A stretch of 64,000 bases of DNA from Arthrobacter sp. GTDB lineage: Bacteria > Actinomycetota > Actinomycetes > Actinomycetales > Micrococcaceae. Position numbers and translations under genes: made by a program. The notes beneath the pieces were generated by a model, which saw nothing but the letters and a program-made list of their open reading frames with translations, made no database searches and had not been told where the DNA came from. This document shows, piece after piece, positions 43,673 to 52,914 of the stretch; position 1 is the first letter of the stretch, and each line of letters starts with the position of its first letter. The DNA lies in contig JAITLQ010000005.1 of assembly GCA_031277795.1 (NCBI GenBank), positions 1 through 64,000 on the forward strand. Reading direction: 5' to 3'.

Positions 43673-45061
43673 ATGGCAGCTGCCACCACCCTCGACAAGG
43701 TCATCTCCCTTGCCAAGCGCCGCGGATTCGTTTTCCAGGCGGGTGAAATCTACGGTGGTTCGCGCTCCGCGTGGGACTACGGGCCGCTCGGTGCCGAGCT
43801 GAAGGAAAACATCAAGCGTCAGTGGTGGCAGACCTTCGTGCGCGGCCGCGCCGACATGGTCGGCCTCGACTCCTCGATCATCCTGCCCTCGGCCGTGTGG
43901 GAGGCCTCCGGCCACGTCGCGACCTTCACCGACCCGCTCGTCGAGTGCCTCTCCTGCCACAAGCGCCACCGCCAGGACCACCTGCTGGAGGCCTACGAGG
44001 CGAAGAAGGGCCGCGCCCCCGAGAACGGCATGGCCGACATCGTGTGCCCCGATTGCGGCACGCGCGGTCAGTGGACCGAGCCCCAGAACTTCTCCGGCCT
44101 CATGAAGACCTACCTCGGCCCGGTCGACGACGAGTCCGGCCGCCACTACCTGCGCCCCGAGACGGCCCAGGGCATCTTCGTGAACTTCGCCAACGTCGTG
44201 ACCACCGCGCGCAAGAAGCCGCCGTTCGGCATCGGCCAGATCGGCAAGGCCTTCCGCAACGAGATCACGCCGGGCAACTTCATCTTCCGCACGCGCGAGT
44301 TCGAGCAGATGGAGATCGAGTACTTCACGGCCCCCGAGGACGCGCCGGCCAAATTCGACGAGTGGGTCAAGGACTGCTGGGCTTGGTTCGTCGACCTGGG
44401 CATCAAGGAAGAGAACATGCGCCAGTTCGACGTCCCGGACGGGGAGCGCGCGCACTACTCGGATCGCACCATCGACTTCGAGTACAACTTCGGCTTCGGC
44501 GGCGACGGCTGGGGCGAGCTCATGGGCGTGGCCAACCGCACCGACTTCGACCTGAAGTCCCATATCGAGGCTTCCAAGCAGGACCTGTCCTACTTCGACC
44601 AGGCCTCGGGCGAGCGCTACGTCCCCTACGTCATCGAGCCCTCCTTCGGCCTGACGCGCTCCATGATGGCCTTCCTCGTGGACGCTTACACCGAGGACGA
44701 GGCCCCCAACGCGAAGGGTGGCGTGGACGTGCGCACCGTCCTCAAGCTGGACCCGCGCCTGGCCCCGGTCAAGGCCGCCGTGCTGCCGCTCTCGCGCAAC
44801 GAGAAGCTCTCCCCGGTGGCCCGCGAGCTCTCCGACAAGCTGGGCAAGCACTGGAACGTCGACTTCGACGACGCCGGCGCGATCGGCCGTCGCTACCGCC
44901 GCCAGGACGAGATCGGCACGCCGTTCTGCATCACGGTGGACTTCGACACGCTCGAGGACAACGCCGTGACCGTGCGCGAGCGCGACACGATGAGCCAGGA
45001 GCGCGTGAGCCTCGAGAACATCGAGGCGTACCTGGCCGGCAAGCTGTTGGGCGCCGCGTGA
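43673..45061 (+). CDS. glyS: Glycyl-tRNA synthetase (alpha2 type)
   Basis: 462 residues, the class II, single-chain type. [27 protein letters not shown] is motif 0/1, [16 protein letters not shown] and [34 protein letters not shown] form motif 2 (about 165-220), and [18 protein letters not shown] is motif 3. The C-terminal anticodon-binding domain begins about 345. CLSCHKR and CPDCGTRG suggest a zinc knuckle. GGAG lies 10 bases before the ATG at 43673. Translationally coupled to a GNAT gene. Confidence 0.95.
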   Translation: MAAATTLDKVISLAKRRGFVFQAGEIYGGSRSAWDYGPLGAELKENIKRQWWQTFVRGRADMVGLDSSIILPSAVWEASGHVATFTDPLVECLSCHKRHRQDHLLEAYEAKKGRAPENGMADIVCPDCGTRGQWTEPQNFSGLMKTYLGPVDDESGRHYLRPETAQGIFVNFANVVTTARKKPPFGIGQIGKAFRNEITPGNFIFRTREFEQMEIEYFTAPEDAPAKFDEWVKDCWAWFVDLGIKEENMRQFDVPDGERAHYSDRTIDFEYNFGFGGDGWGELMGVANRTDFDLKSHIEASKQDLSYFDQASGERYVPYVIEPSFGLTRSMMAFLVDAYTEDEAPNAKGGVDVRTVLKLDPRLAPVKAAVLPLSRNEKLSPVARELSDKLGKHWNVDFDDAGAIGRRYRRQDEIGTPFCITVDFDTLEDNAVTVRERDTMSQERVSLENIEAYLAGKLLGAA

Positions 45062-45999
45062 GCGAGGGCCTCGGCCTGGACGGCCTGAGCTTCCGCCCCT
45101 GGGAGGACGGCGACGATCTGCGCCTGCTCGAGGTGTGGGGAGGCCCCCGCACGCCGCAGGCGCACGAGGACCGCACCATGCTGCGGGCGAGCTCGGACAC
45201 CCCGTTCGCCCGCTGCGTGGTGGCGGAGGACTCCGGCGTGCCGGTCGCGGCCGCCGTCGTCTACTCCTCGAGCCTGCACCCCCAGCGCTTCTGGTTCTAC
45301 GCCGAGGTGGCCTCCGGGCTGCGCCGGCGCGGGATCGCCTCGGAGCTGCTGCGTCTGCTGCGCCTCGAGCTGCCGGACGGCGCGGCCCTGAAGGCCCGCT
45401 ACACGGTGGCCGCGGCCGGCGAGAACCCGGACGCGGAGGGAGCAGACGGCTTCCTGCGCGCCGCCGGATTCAAGGACCTGCAGCGCTCGCGGCTCGTGGT
45501 GGTGGAGCCCGGCTCCCTGCCGCTGCCGCAGTTCTCCGACGGCGGGTTGACGCTGGACGAGGCGGCGACCGGCTCGGTGGAGCTCTCGCAGCTCGTGGCC
45601 GAGTTCTACAACGCCACGCACGAGTGGGACCCGAGCACCATGACGCTGGGCCTGGCCCAGACCATGCTGCTGGGCGATCACACGGGCGCCAAGGGTGCCG
45701 TGGTGCTGCGGGACAAGCCCAAGGCCGACGGCGGGCGCATCCTCGCCTTCGCCGTCTCCTACGATCCCTCGCGCCCCGAGGCTCCCACCGAGGTCTTCCT
45801 CGGCTGGGACCCCGCGCTTGGCCTGCAGGACGCCACGATCGCCACGCGCGGCCTGCTCGGGATGCTGGTGCACCAGTTCCCCGTTCAGCTCGAGGTGGAC
45901 GACGCGATGGTGCCGCTGGCCCTCGTCATCGACGAGCTGGGTCCGCAGGAGAAGGCCACCGTCGTGGCCACGAGCGAGATCGTCGCGACGGACGCCTGA
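45058..45999 (+). CDS. GNAT-like acetyltransferase, two-domain
   Basis: 313 residues. The first GNAT unit (10-165) holds an acetyl-CoA site ([22 protein letters not shown], about 82); the second unit (about 170-300) resembles a degenerate GNAT domain. The GTG at 45058 overlaps the glyS TGA, so expression follows glyS. The substrate is unknown. Confidence 0.75.
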   Translation: MSEGLGLDGLSFRPWEDGDDLRLLEVWGGPRTPQAHEDRTMLRASSDTPFARCVVAEDSGVPVAAAVVYSSSLHPQRFWFYAEVASGLRRRGIASELLRLLRLELPDGAALKARYTVAAAGENPDAEGADGFLRAAGFKDLQRSRLVVVEPGSLPLPQFSDGGLTLDEAATGSVELSQLVAEFYNATHEWDPSTMTLGLAQTMLLGDHTGAKGAVVLRDKPKADGGRILAFAVSYDPSRPEAPTEVFLGWDPALGLQDATIATRGLLGMLVHQFPVQLEVDDAMVPLALVIDELGPQEKATVVATSEIVATDA

Positions 46000-46044
46000 G
46001 GCGCCCGCGAGACAACAAGCGCACACCGCAAACAACGCACGACG

Positions 46045-46076
46045 CCGCTGCGGTCACCGCGAGGTGACCGCAGCGG
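46045..46076. terminator. Terminator hairpin between convergent genes
   Basis: CCGCTGCGGTCACC, loop GCGA, and the exact 14-bp complement. The flanks ACGCACGACG and GTCGTTGTGC extend it imperfectly and resemble the hairpin at 30158. Confidence 0.75.
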
Positions 46077-46122
46077 TGTCGTTGTGCATGGGGCGGGCGC
46101 GAACGTGCCCCGCGTCGGCGGA

Positions 46123-46518
46123 TCAGCGCACCATGGAGGCGGGGTCGAGCTCCTGGTGCTCCACGGCCCACTTGGTCAGGCGCGGATACACCCAGAACAG
46201 GTAGATGCCCAGCGTGATCACGCTGAGCAGGAACCACTTGATCCAGTGTCCGAACAGGCCAACCGAGGTCCCCGTGAAGCGCAGGCGCTGGCCGTTGACG
46301 ATGGTGTGCTTCGACTTCCAGCGGTACTGCATGACAAAGGCCCACGGGTAGCAGATGCCGAGCGTCAGCACCGTGACGAGGAAGCCGCCGATCTGCACTC
46401 CGAGCCAGCCGAGCGCGCCGCCGTCGAAGCCGAAGTGCAGCGGAGGAAGGCCGACGGGGGCGAACGCGGGGGTCGGCTCGACCGGATACGGGGGATGGCC
46501 GGGGTGCGGCACTGACAT
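46123..46518 (-). CDS. DUF898-type membrane protein
   Basis: 131 residues. A Pro-rich N-terminus (1-28) is followed by a short DUF898-like region with TLGICYPWAFVMQYRWKSKHTIVNGQRLRFTG (55-85) and two to three membrane helices, ending LTKWAVEHQEL. The domain's function is unknown. The ATG at 46518 has GGAG upstream. Confidence 0.75.
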   Translation of the reverse strand: MSVPHPGHPPYPVEPTPAFAPVGLPPLHFGFDGGALGWLGVQIGGFLVTVLTLGICYPWAFVMQYRWKSKHTIVNGQRLRFTGTSVGLFGHWIKWFLLSVITLGIYLFWVYPRLTKWAVEHQELDPASMVR

Positions 46519-46770
46519 GAGGACTCCAGGGTGGGATGACAACGACACGGTGGCGGGCCGGGCTGGCCGGTCCGCCACCGACCCCGTCGTGGCATCCGCT
46601 CCTGACGCGTTGAGTGCCGTGTCCCCGGCCCGCGCCCGCCCAGCGGAGCGCGGCCGTCGGGACCGGGCGGCGACAACGATGGGGCAACGCCCGCGCTCAC
46701 GGCCTTGCGGCCCGGCCGAGGGCCCGCCAGGCTGGACGGGAACCTGATCGCCACCACGGGAGAACACGCC

Positions 46771-47217
46771 ATGGATCCCAGCCCCTCCGCTGCGAGCCTG
46801 CGCGCCGGCGCGGTCGTCCTGCTCTTGGCCGTGCTCGGCACGCTGCTGGCCTGGGGAAGCGGCACCGGCTTCCTCACGGTCCTCGGCCTGGCTGGGGGCG
46901 CCTCGATCCTGCTGGGGTGGATCGCCTGGCGCGAGCGCCGCCGGGCCCTGCTCTGGGCGGCGCTCGCGTGCCTCGCCCTGGTGGGCCTGCGCGCCTGGCT
47001 CTTCTCGCTGCGGCTGAACCCGCCGCGCTACGCCGACTACTTTCCCGAGCAGCAGGCCACGCCGCTGCAGGAATGGATCGGCATGAACGGCGCGTGGCTC
47101 TGGTTCGGCAGCGCGGGGGCCCTGCTCATCGCGATGGGCCTGGCCTTCGTGTGGGCCGCGCGCGCGGCCGTCGGCACGCCGGGGCGTCGCCTGGTGCCTC
47201 GGGAGGCGGGGGCCTGA
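46771..47217 (+). CDS. Hypothetical membrane protein
   Basis: 148 residues with about four transmembrane helices (12-32, 36-50, 57-75, 108-128). An extracellular loop between the last two holds RLNPPRYADYFPEQQATPLQEW. No recognised domain. GGGAG 9 bases before the ATG supports the start. It is divergent from the DUF898 gene (252-bp gap with no recognised site). Confidence 0.65.
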   Translation: MDPSPSAASLRAGAVVLLLAVLGTLLAWGSGTGFLTVLGLAGGASILLGWIAWRERRRALLWAALACLALVGLRAWLFSLRLNPPRYADYFPEQQATPLQEWIGMNGAWLWFGSAGALLIAMGLAFVWAARAAVGTPGRRLVPREAGA

Positions 47218-47255
47218 GGCGCCCCGCCCCAACGCGACCTCGCCGCCTCAGACGA

Positions 47256-47302
47256 CCACGCGCCGTCGGGCACTGAAAGGACCAGTGCCCGACGGCGCGT
47301 GG
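47256..47302. terminator. Perfect 19-bp hairpin between convergent genes
   Basis: CCACGCGCCGTCGGGCACT (47256-47274), loop GAAAGGACC, and the exact complement (47284-47302). The arms contain the same TGCCCGACGGCGCG core repeated at 3448-3532 and 62268. Confidence 0.85.
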
Positions 47303-47342
47303 GGACTCACGCGCGCGAGCGCGCCCGATGCGGGGGAGGGAC

Positions 47343-48419
47343 TCAGAGGCCCTTGCCGCTGGGGGAGACCAGGATCTTCACGGCGGTCTCGTTGTGGTTG
47401 ATGAGGGTGTCGAAGCCCTTGCCAACGATGTCCTCGAGGCCGATCTTGCCCGTGATGAAGGGCTTCAGGTCGATCTTGCCCGACTCGACGAGCGCGATGG
47501 TCTCCGGGTGGGAGTTCACGTAGCCGATGGTGCCGCGGACGTCGATCTCCTTCATGACCAGCTTGTGCATGTCGAAGGAGGCCTTCTTGCCCCAGATGGA
47601 GACGACGACGATCACGCCGGTGGGGCGCACGGCGTCCATGAGCGTGTCGAAGACGACCTGCACCGAGGTGCACTCGAACGCGACATCCGCGCCCTTGCCG
47701 TCGGTGAGCTTCTTGACCTCGGCGACGACGTCGACCTCGGCGGGGTTGAGCGCGACGTCGGCGACGCCGGCATCCAGGGCCTTCTGGCGGCGCAGTCCGG
47801 AGAGCTCGGAGACGATGACCTTGACGCCGATGGCGTGCAGCACGGCGGCGGTGAGCTGACCGATCGGGCCGGCGCCGCCCACGATGGCGGTCTGGCCGGC
47901 CTGCACGCCGGAGCGCTTCACGGCGTGGTAGGCCACGGACAGCGGCTCGATGAGGGCGGCCTCGTCCAGGGCCACCGAGGAGTCGATCTTGTGGACCCAG
48001 CGGCGCTTGACCACGATGTTCTCGGAGAGTCCGCCGCCGCGGCCGGCGAGGCCGATGAAGTTCATGTCCTCGGAAAGGTGGTAGTCCACCGAGTCCGGGC
48101 CGGTGTAGACGTCCTCGCGCAGGATGTAGGGCTCCACGACCACGTGATCGCCCACGGCCAGGTCGGTGACGCCCTCGCCCAGCTCGGAAACCACGCCGGA
48201 GAACTCGTGGCCGAGGGTCACGGGGGAGTCCTCGCCGGAGATCGGGTGGGGATGGCCGTGCTGCGGGGCAAAGATGGGGCCCTCGAGGTACTCGTGCAGA
48301 TCGGTGCCGCAGATGCCGCACCAGGCGACGTCGATGCGGACCGTGCCGGCCTCGAGCTGCTGGGGGGTGATGTCCTCGATCCGGATGTCGCCGCGATCGT
48401 AGAAGCGTGCTGCCTTCAC
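47343..48419 (-). CDS. 2,3-butanediol dehydrogenase-like zinc alcohol dehydrogenase
   Basis: 358 residues, medium-chain dehydrogenase. It likely interconverts acetoin/diacetyl and 2,3-butanediol with NAD. The catalytic zinc site has [15 protein letters not shown] (about 34) and GHEFSGVV (about 69), and the Rossmann motif is GGAGPIGQL (about 180). The structural zinc loop CxxCxxC is missing; the region reads EPYILREDVYTGPDSVDYHLSEDMNFIGLAGRGGG, as in other actinobacterial butanediol dehydrogenases. The GTG at 48419 is the start. Confidence 0.82.
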   Translation of the reverse strand: MKAARFYDRGDIRIEDITPQQLEAGTVRIDVAWCGICGTDLHEYLEGPIFAPQHGHPHPISGEDSPVTLGHEFSGVVSELGEGVTDLAVGDHVVVEPYILREDVYTGPDSVDYHLSEDMNFIGLAGRGGGLSENIVVKRRWVHKIDSSVALDEAALIEPLSVAYHAVKRSGVQAGQTAIVGGAGPIGQLTAAVLHAIGVKVIVSELSGLRRQKALDAGVADVALNPAEVDVVAEVKKLTDGKGADVAFECTSVQVVFDTLMDAVRPTGVIVVVSIWGKKASFDMHKLVMKEIDVRGTIGYVNSHPETIALVESGKIDLKPFITGKIGLEDIVGKGFDTLINHNETAVKILVSPSGKGL

Positions 48420-48458
48420 CGTAGAAACCTCTTTCAAGTGGTGTCCGAGTTCGGTTGG

Positions 48459-48481
48459 GGGAATCGGTGGATTCGATTCCC
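48459..48481. promoter_or_regulatory. GGGAATCG-N7-CGATTCCC palindrome upstream of the butanediol dehydrogenase gene
   Basis: Perfect 8-bp arms 40 bp before the gene start. On the minus strand TTGTGG, 18 bases, TCCTAG form a possible promoter just upstream. The regulator is unknown. The rest of the 254-bp gap is GC-rich with nothing recognised. Confidence 0.45.
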
Positions 48482-48660
48482 ACGCTAGGACGCCGGGGAA
48501 ACGAATGCCCACAAAGGTGATACGAAAGACAGTGTAGGGCTCGACGCGGGGCGGGCGCGCCTGGTATCCGCATCGCGCGGGCACGGGCGGCCGCGCACCC
48601 GCCCGCGCGCGCATCGCGCGAGCAAGCAAGGGCACGCCGGGCGGGCGAGCGCCCTGCCCG

Positions 48661-48676
48661 TAGGGTGGAGCGCATG
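48661..48676 (+). promoter_or_regulatory. -10 box for the YibE/F gene
   Basis: TAGGGT at 48661-48666 with the ATG at 48674, leaderless spacing. Confidence 0.4.
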
Positions 48677-50227
48677 GGTAGCAGCCACAGCCACGACGCC
48701 CCGATCACCGATCCGGTCCGCAAGCGCCGCGCGAGAGTGACCCTCCTGGCCCTCCTGATTCCCCTCGCCGCGGCCACGCTGGCGGGGCTGATTCTGCTCT
48801 GGCCGGGCCCCGGCTCCGAACGCGTGAGCCTGGGCCAGCCATACTCCTCGCAAGACGGGGTGCAGCTCATCTCGGCCACCGTGACCCGCGTGGACACGGG
48901 TCAGGAGGCGTGCACCGAGACGTCCTCGGCCGACGCCTCCGGTGCCTGCGTTGTCCCGTACGTCTGGCCGGCCGGCGCCGCGGCGGAGGTCCCCGTCGAC
49001 ATCTCCCCCGAGCTGCGCGATCAGCACCCGCCCAAGGTGGGCGATGCTCTTCGCCTCGTCTACTTCGCGGCCTCGGGCACCGGGGACGCCGCCTCGGCCA
49101 CGATGATCGACTACGACCGCTCGGTGCCGCTCGGCCTCCTCGCGGCGCTCTACGCCCTGGTGGTCATCCTCGTGGCCCGCTGGCGCGGCGTGCGCGCCAT
49201 CCTGGGGCTCGGCTTCGCCTTCCTCATCATGGGACTGTTCATGTTCCCGGCGCTCGTGGCCGGCAAACCGGCCCTGTGGGTCGCGCTGGTCGGCTCCGTG
49301 GCGATCATGTTTGTGGTGCTCTACTTTGCCCACGGCTTCACGGCCCGCACCTCCACGGCGCTGCTCGGCACGGTGTTCGGGCTCGCCGTGACGGCCGGAC
49401 TGGCGATCTGGGTGACCGACGCCGCCGGGCTCATCGGCCTGGGCGACGAGTCGACCTACGCCCTGAACTCCCAAGTGCCGCAGCTCTCGCTCTCCGCCCT
49501 CGTGATCTGCGGCCTCATGGTGGCCGGCCTCGGCGTGCTCAACGACGTCACCATCACCCAGGCCTCCGCGGTCTGGGAACTGGCCGAGTCCAGCCCGGAG
49601 GCCTCCGCCCGTGAGCTCTTTGGCCGTGCCATGCGCATCGGCCGGGACCACATCGCCTCCACGGTCTACACGATCGCCTTCGCCTACGCCGGCGGCGCCT
49701 TCGCGACGCTGCTGCTCCTGAGCCTCTACGACCACTCCTTCACCGAGTTCCTCACCACGGGCGCCCTGGCCGAGGAGGTGGTCCGCACGCTCGTCGGCTC
49801 CATCGGGCTGGTGCTGGCCATCCCCGTCACCACGGCGATCGCCGTGGCCGTGGTCAAGGCCGTGGGGCCGGGGAACGTCGGCGCCCACCCGCACGACGAC
49901 GCCGGCTGGCCCCGTGGGGGCGAGCTCGCCTCGGTTACCTCGCCTACCTCGGGTTCCGCCAGAGCCACCGCGGGTGTGGCTGCCGTTCCCGCGCGCGGCC
50001 GGCGCGCCGCCCGCGCTGGCGACCCCGCGCCGTCGGGCGGTGAAGGCCCCTCGCCCTCCGGCGGTGAAGCCCACGTGGCGGCGTCGCCGACCGCCGCGAC
50101 CCCGCCCGCCGGAAGCGGCCGCCGGCGGGCACAGCCGGCGCCGGGGACGCCCGGCTTCGACGACGATGAGCCGCTGCCGAGCCTGCACGAGGTGGTGCGC
50201 TCGAGGCCCCGCGATCCCCAGGGGTAA
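48674..50227 (+). CDS. YibE/F-like multi-spanning membrane protein
   Basis: 517 residues. One N-terminal helix (22-44), an extracytoplasmic domain (45-140), then about seven helices (145-390) including VIMFVVLYFAHGFTARTSTALLGTVFGLAVTAGLAIWVTDAAG and the conserved LGVLNDVTITQASAVWELAE (about 290). The C-terminal 110 residues are Pro/Ser/Gly-rich. YibE/F proteins are of unknown role, possibly transporters. The ATG at 48674 fits a leaderless promoter. Confidence 0.85.
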   Translation: MGSSHSHDAPITDPVRKRRARVTLLALLIPLAAATLAGLILLWPGPGSERVSLGQPYSSQDGVQLISATVTRVDTGQEACTETSSADASGACVVPYVWPAGAAAEVPVDISPELRDQHPPKVGDALRLVYFAASGTGDAASATMIDYDRSVPLGLLAALYALVVILVARWRGVRAILGLGFAFLIMGLFMFPALVAGKPALWVALVGSVAIMFVVLYFAHGFTARTSTALLGTVFGLAVTAGLAIWVTDAAGLIGLGDESTYALNSQVPQLSLSALVICGLMVAGLGVLNDVTITQASAVWELAESSPEASARELFGRAMRIGRDHIASTVYTIAFAYAGGAFATLLLLSLYDHSFTEFLTTGALAEEVVRTLVGSIGLVLAIPVTTAIAVAVVKAVGPGNVGAHPHDDAGWPRGGELASVTSPTSGSARATAGVAAVPARGRRAARAGDPAPSGGEGPSPSGGEAHVAASPTAATPPAGSGRRRAQPAPGTPGFDDDEPLPSLHEVVRSRPRDPQG

Positions 50228-50271
50228 GCCGCGCCACTGCGCCATTTGACGCCCGGTGGGAGAATGGTGGG

Positions 50272-51477
50272 GTGACCCTCACTGCCCCTCACCCCGTGAC
50301 CAGCACCGAGGAGGCCCCGGACGCCGTCAAGCTCAACCTGCCGCCGCTCAAGCTCGGCAAGCTGACGATCGACACGCCCGTGGTCCTCTCGCCCATGGCC
50401 GGCATCACCAACTCCGCCTTCCGGCGCCTCTGCGCCGAGTACGGCGGGGGCCTGTACGTGTGCGAAATGGTGACGAGCCGCGCCCTCGTGGAGCGCACGC
50501 CGGAATCCATGCGCATCATCAAGCACGCGCCGGAGGAGGAGATTCGCTCGATCCAGCTCTACGGCGTGGAGCCCAATACGGTGCGGGCCGCCGTGCGCAT
50601 GCTGGTGGAGGAGGACCGGGCCGATCACATCGACCTGAACTTCGGCTGCCCGGCCCCCAAGGTGACCCGCAAGGGTGGCGGCTCCGCCCTGCCGTGGAAG
50701 ACCGACCTCTTCGAGGAGCTCGTCCGCGCCGCCGTGGACGAGGCGCACAAGGGCGAGATCCCGCTGACCGTCAAGGTCCGCAAGGGCATCGACGACGAGC
50801 ACATGACGTTCCGCGAGGCCGGCAAGATCGCCCACGACCTGGGCGTTGACGGCATCGCGATCCACGGCCGCACCACCAACCAGCACTACGCGGGCAAGGC
50901 GGACTGGGGTTCCATCGCCGAGCTGCGCGAGCAGCTTCCTGACATGCCGGTCATCGGCAACGGCGACATCTTTGCCGCCGAGGACGCCGTCGCCATGGTG
51001 GAGCAGACCGGCGTCGACGCCGTGCAGATCGGCCGCGGCGTGCAGGGCAAGCCGTGGCTCTTCGGCGACCTGCAGAACGCGCTCTCCGGCTCCGCCGAGC
51101 GCTTCCACCCCAGCCTGGGCGAGGTCTCCGGCGCGTTCCGTCGCCACGCCGAGCTGCTGATCGAGCACTTCGAGGACGAGTTCCGCGGGCTGCAGGATCT
51201 GCGCAAGCACGTGGCCTGGTACTTCAAGGGCTACCAGGTCGGCGGCGAGACCCGCTCCGGCCTGGCCAAGGTCTCCTCCATGGAGGAGCTGGACGAGCTC
51301 CTGGGTCAGCTCGACGCCGACGCTCCCTACCCGGGCCGCGCCGCCGAAGGCTCCCGCGGCCGCGCCGGCTCGGCCAAGCGCCCGCACCTGCCGCAGGATT
51401 GGCTGGAGTCCCGCAGCATGAACTCGGACCACAAGGCCATGATCTCCCACGCCGAGCTGGACATCTCCGGTGGCTGA
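50272..51477 (+). CDS. dusB: tRNA dihydrouridine synthase B-like
   Basis: 401 residues. Flavoprotein that reduces uridine to dihydrouridine in the tRNA D-loop region. VVLSPMAGITNSAFRRLCAEYG opens the FMN barrel, LNFGCPAPKVTRKGGGSAL (about 122) holds the catalytic Cys, and VIGNGDIFAAEDA and IGRGVQGKPWLF bind FMN. The start is the GTG at 50272 with GAGAAT 7 bases upstream. It overlaps the dgt start by 8 bases. Confidence 0.93.
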   Translation: MTLTAPHPVTSTEEAPDAVKLNLPPLKLGKLTIDTPVVLSPMAGITNSAFRRLCAEYGGGLYVCEMVTSRALVERTPESMRIIKHAPEEEIRSIQLYGVEPNTVRAAVRMLVEEDRADHIDLNFGCPAPKVTRKGGGSALPWKTDLFEELVRAAVDEAHKGEIPLTVKVRKGIDDEHMTFREAGKIAHDLGVDGIAIHGRTTNQHYAGKADWGSIAELREQLPDMPVIGNGDIFAAEDAVAMVEQTGVDAVQIGRGVQGKPWLFGDLQNALSGSAERFHPSLGEVSGAFRRHAELLIEHFEDEFRGLQDLRKHVAWYFKGYQVGGETRSGLAKVSSMEELDELLGQLDADAPYPGRAAEGSRGRAGSAKRPHLPQDWLESRSMNSDHKAMISHAELDISGG

Positions 51478-52813
51478 GCGCCCCGAGGTCTCCGTTCCCA
51501 CGGCCGCCCGCACGCCGGGCTACGGCGAGTGGGACGAGGAACGCTGGGTGCCGGAGCCGCCCAAGAAGGCGTACCGCACGGCCTTCGAGCGCGACCGCGC
51601 CCGCGTGCTGCACAGCTCTGCCCTGCGCAGGCTCGGCGCCAAGACGCAGGTCGTGGCGCCGTACTCGGACGACTTCGTCCGCACGCGCCTGACGCACTCC
51701 CTCGAGGTGGCGCAGGTGGGCCGCGAGCTGGGCGCCACGCTCGGGTGCGACCCCGACGTGGTGGACACCGCGTGCCTCTCGCACGACCTGGGTCACCCGC
51801 CCTTTGGGCACAACGGCGAGAAGACGCTGGATCAGCTGGCCGCCGCGTGCGGCGGCTTCGAGGGCAACGCGCAGACCCTGCGCCTGCTCACGCGCCTGGA
51901 GACGAAGACCTTCCGCGCCAACGGCGCCTCGGCCGGGCTGAATCTCACGCGCGCCTCGCTCGATGCTGCGTGCAAGTACCCGTGGCCGCGTTCGGAGGCC
52001 CCGCAGACCTCCGAGGGCAAGCCCACGCGCAAGTTTGGCGTGTACGAGGACGACGAGCCGGTGTTCCGCTGGCTGCGCGGCGCCGGCAACGCGCTGGCGC
52101 CCTCGGGCGACGTCGCGGCGCCGGGGCAGAGCTGCCTCGAGGCGCAGGTCATGGACCTCGCCGATGACATCTCCTACTCGGTGCACGACGTCGAAGACGC
52201 CGTGAACGCCGGGCGCTTCCAGCTGCGCTGGGTGCGCGAGGGGTCCCAGCGCCAACGCGTCATCGAGTACACGCGCCGCTGGTACCTCCCAGGCGCCGCC
52301 GACGACGAGATCGACGCCGCCCTGCGCCGGCTCGAGAGCACCGACGAGTGGGTGCCGCTCGTGGACGGCACGCGCCGCTCGCTCGCGGCCCTGAAGGACA
52401 TGACGAGCCAGTTCATCGGCCGCTTCTCCTCCGCGGCGCTGCGCGCCACGCGCGAGCAGTACGGCCCGGCGGCGCTGACCCGCTACCACGCGAGCCTCGT
52501 GGTCCCGCGCGAGACGGAGTTCGAGATCGCGGTCATGAAGGGCCTCGCCACGGCCTACGTCATGACCTCGGAGGAGCGCCAGCCCATCTACGAGCGTCAG
52601 GGCGAGGTCCTCTCGGGCCTCGTGGAGCTGCTCTCGGAGACGGGGGACCGGTACCTCGAGCCGATCTTCGCCGAGGACTGGACGCACGCCGCGGACGATG
52701 CGGGGCGCCTGCGCGCCGTCATCGACCAGGTCGCCTCGCTCACCGATTCCTCGGCCCTCGAGTGGCATCAGACGCTCGTGGCGGGCAGCGCCTACGAGGC
52801 GCGGCTCTTCTAA
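51470..52813 (+). CDS. dgt: Deoxyguanosinetriphosphate triphosphohydrolase (dGTPase)
   Basis: 447 residues. HD-superfamily enzyme that removes triphosphate from dNTPs. TRLTHSLEVAQVGRELG (about 67) and CLSHDLGHPPFGHNGEKTL (about 103) provide the HD metal site, and DLADDISYSVHDVEDA (about 228) the further Asp. It overlaps dusB (GTG at 51470). dgt is commonly followed by dnaG in actinobacteria; here a dehydrogenase gene on the other strand follows. Confidence 0.93.
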   Translation: MAERPEVSVPTAARTPGYGEWDEERWVPEPPKKAYRTAFERDRARVLHSSALRRLGAKTQVVAPYSDDFVRTRLTHSLEVAQVGRELGATLGCDPDVVDTACLSHDLGHPPFGHNGEKTLDQLAAACGGFEGNAQTLRLLTRLETKTFRANGASAGLNLTRASLDAACKYPWPRSEAPQTSEGKPTRKFGVYEDDEPVFRWLRGAGNALAPSGDVAAPGQSCLEAQVMDLADDISYSVHDVEDAVNAGRFQLRWVREGSQRQRVIEYTRRWYLPGAADDEIDAALRRLESTDEWVPLVDGTRRSLAALKDMTSQFIGRFSSAALRATREQYGPAALTRYHASLVVPRETEFEIAVMKGLATAYVMTSEERQPIYERQGEVLSGLVELLSETGDRYLEPIFAEDWTHAADDAGRLRAVIDQVASLTDSSALEWHQTLVAGSAYEARLF

Positions 52814-52831
52814 GGCCCCCGCCCACCGTCT

Positions 52832-52863
52832 GACGGCGCCCGCTCACGTGAGCGGGCGCCGTC
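52832..52863. terminator. 32-bp perfect palindrome after dgt
   Basis: GACGGCGCCCGCTCAC followed immediately by its exact 16-bp complement, then GAGCATTTTCGG. It is 18 bases after the dgt stop and serves both convergent genes. Confidence 0.8.
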
Positions 52864-52873
52864 GAGCATTTTC

Positions 52874-52906
52874 GGGGCCGGGGCCGGGGCCGGGGCCGGG
52901 GCCGGG
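52874..52906. repeat. (GGGGCC)5 hexanucleotide repeat
   Basis: Five tandem GGGGCC units plus GGG lie just before the end of the minus-strand dehydrogenase gene. The plus strand has G-quadruplex potential. Confidence 0.75.
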
Positions 52907-52914
52907 TCAGGCGC

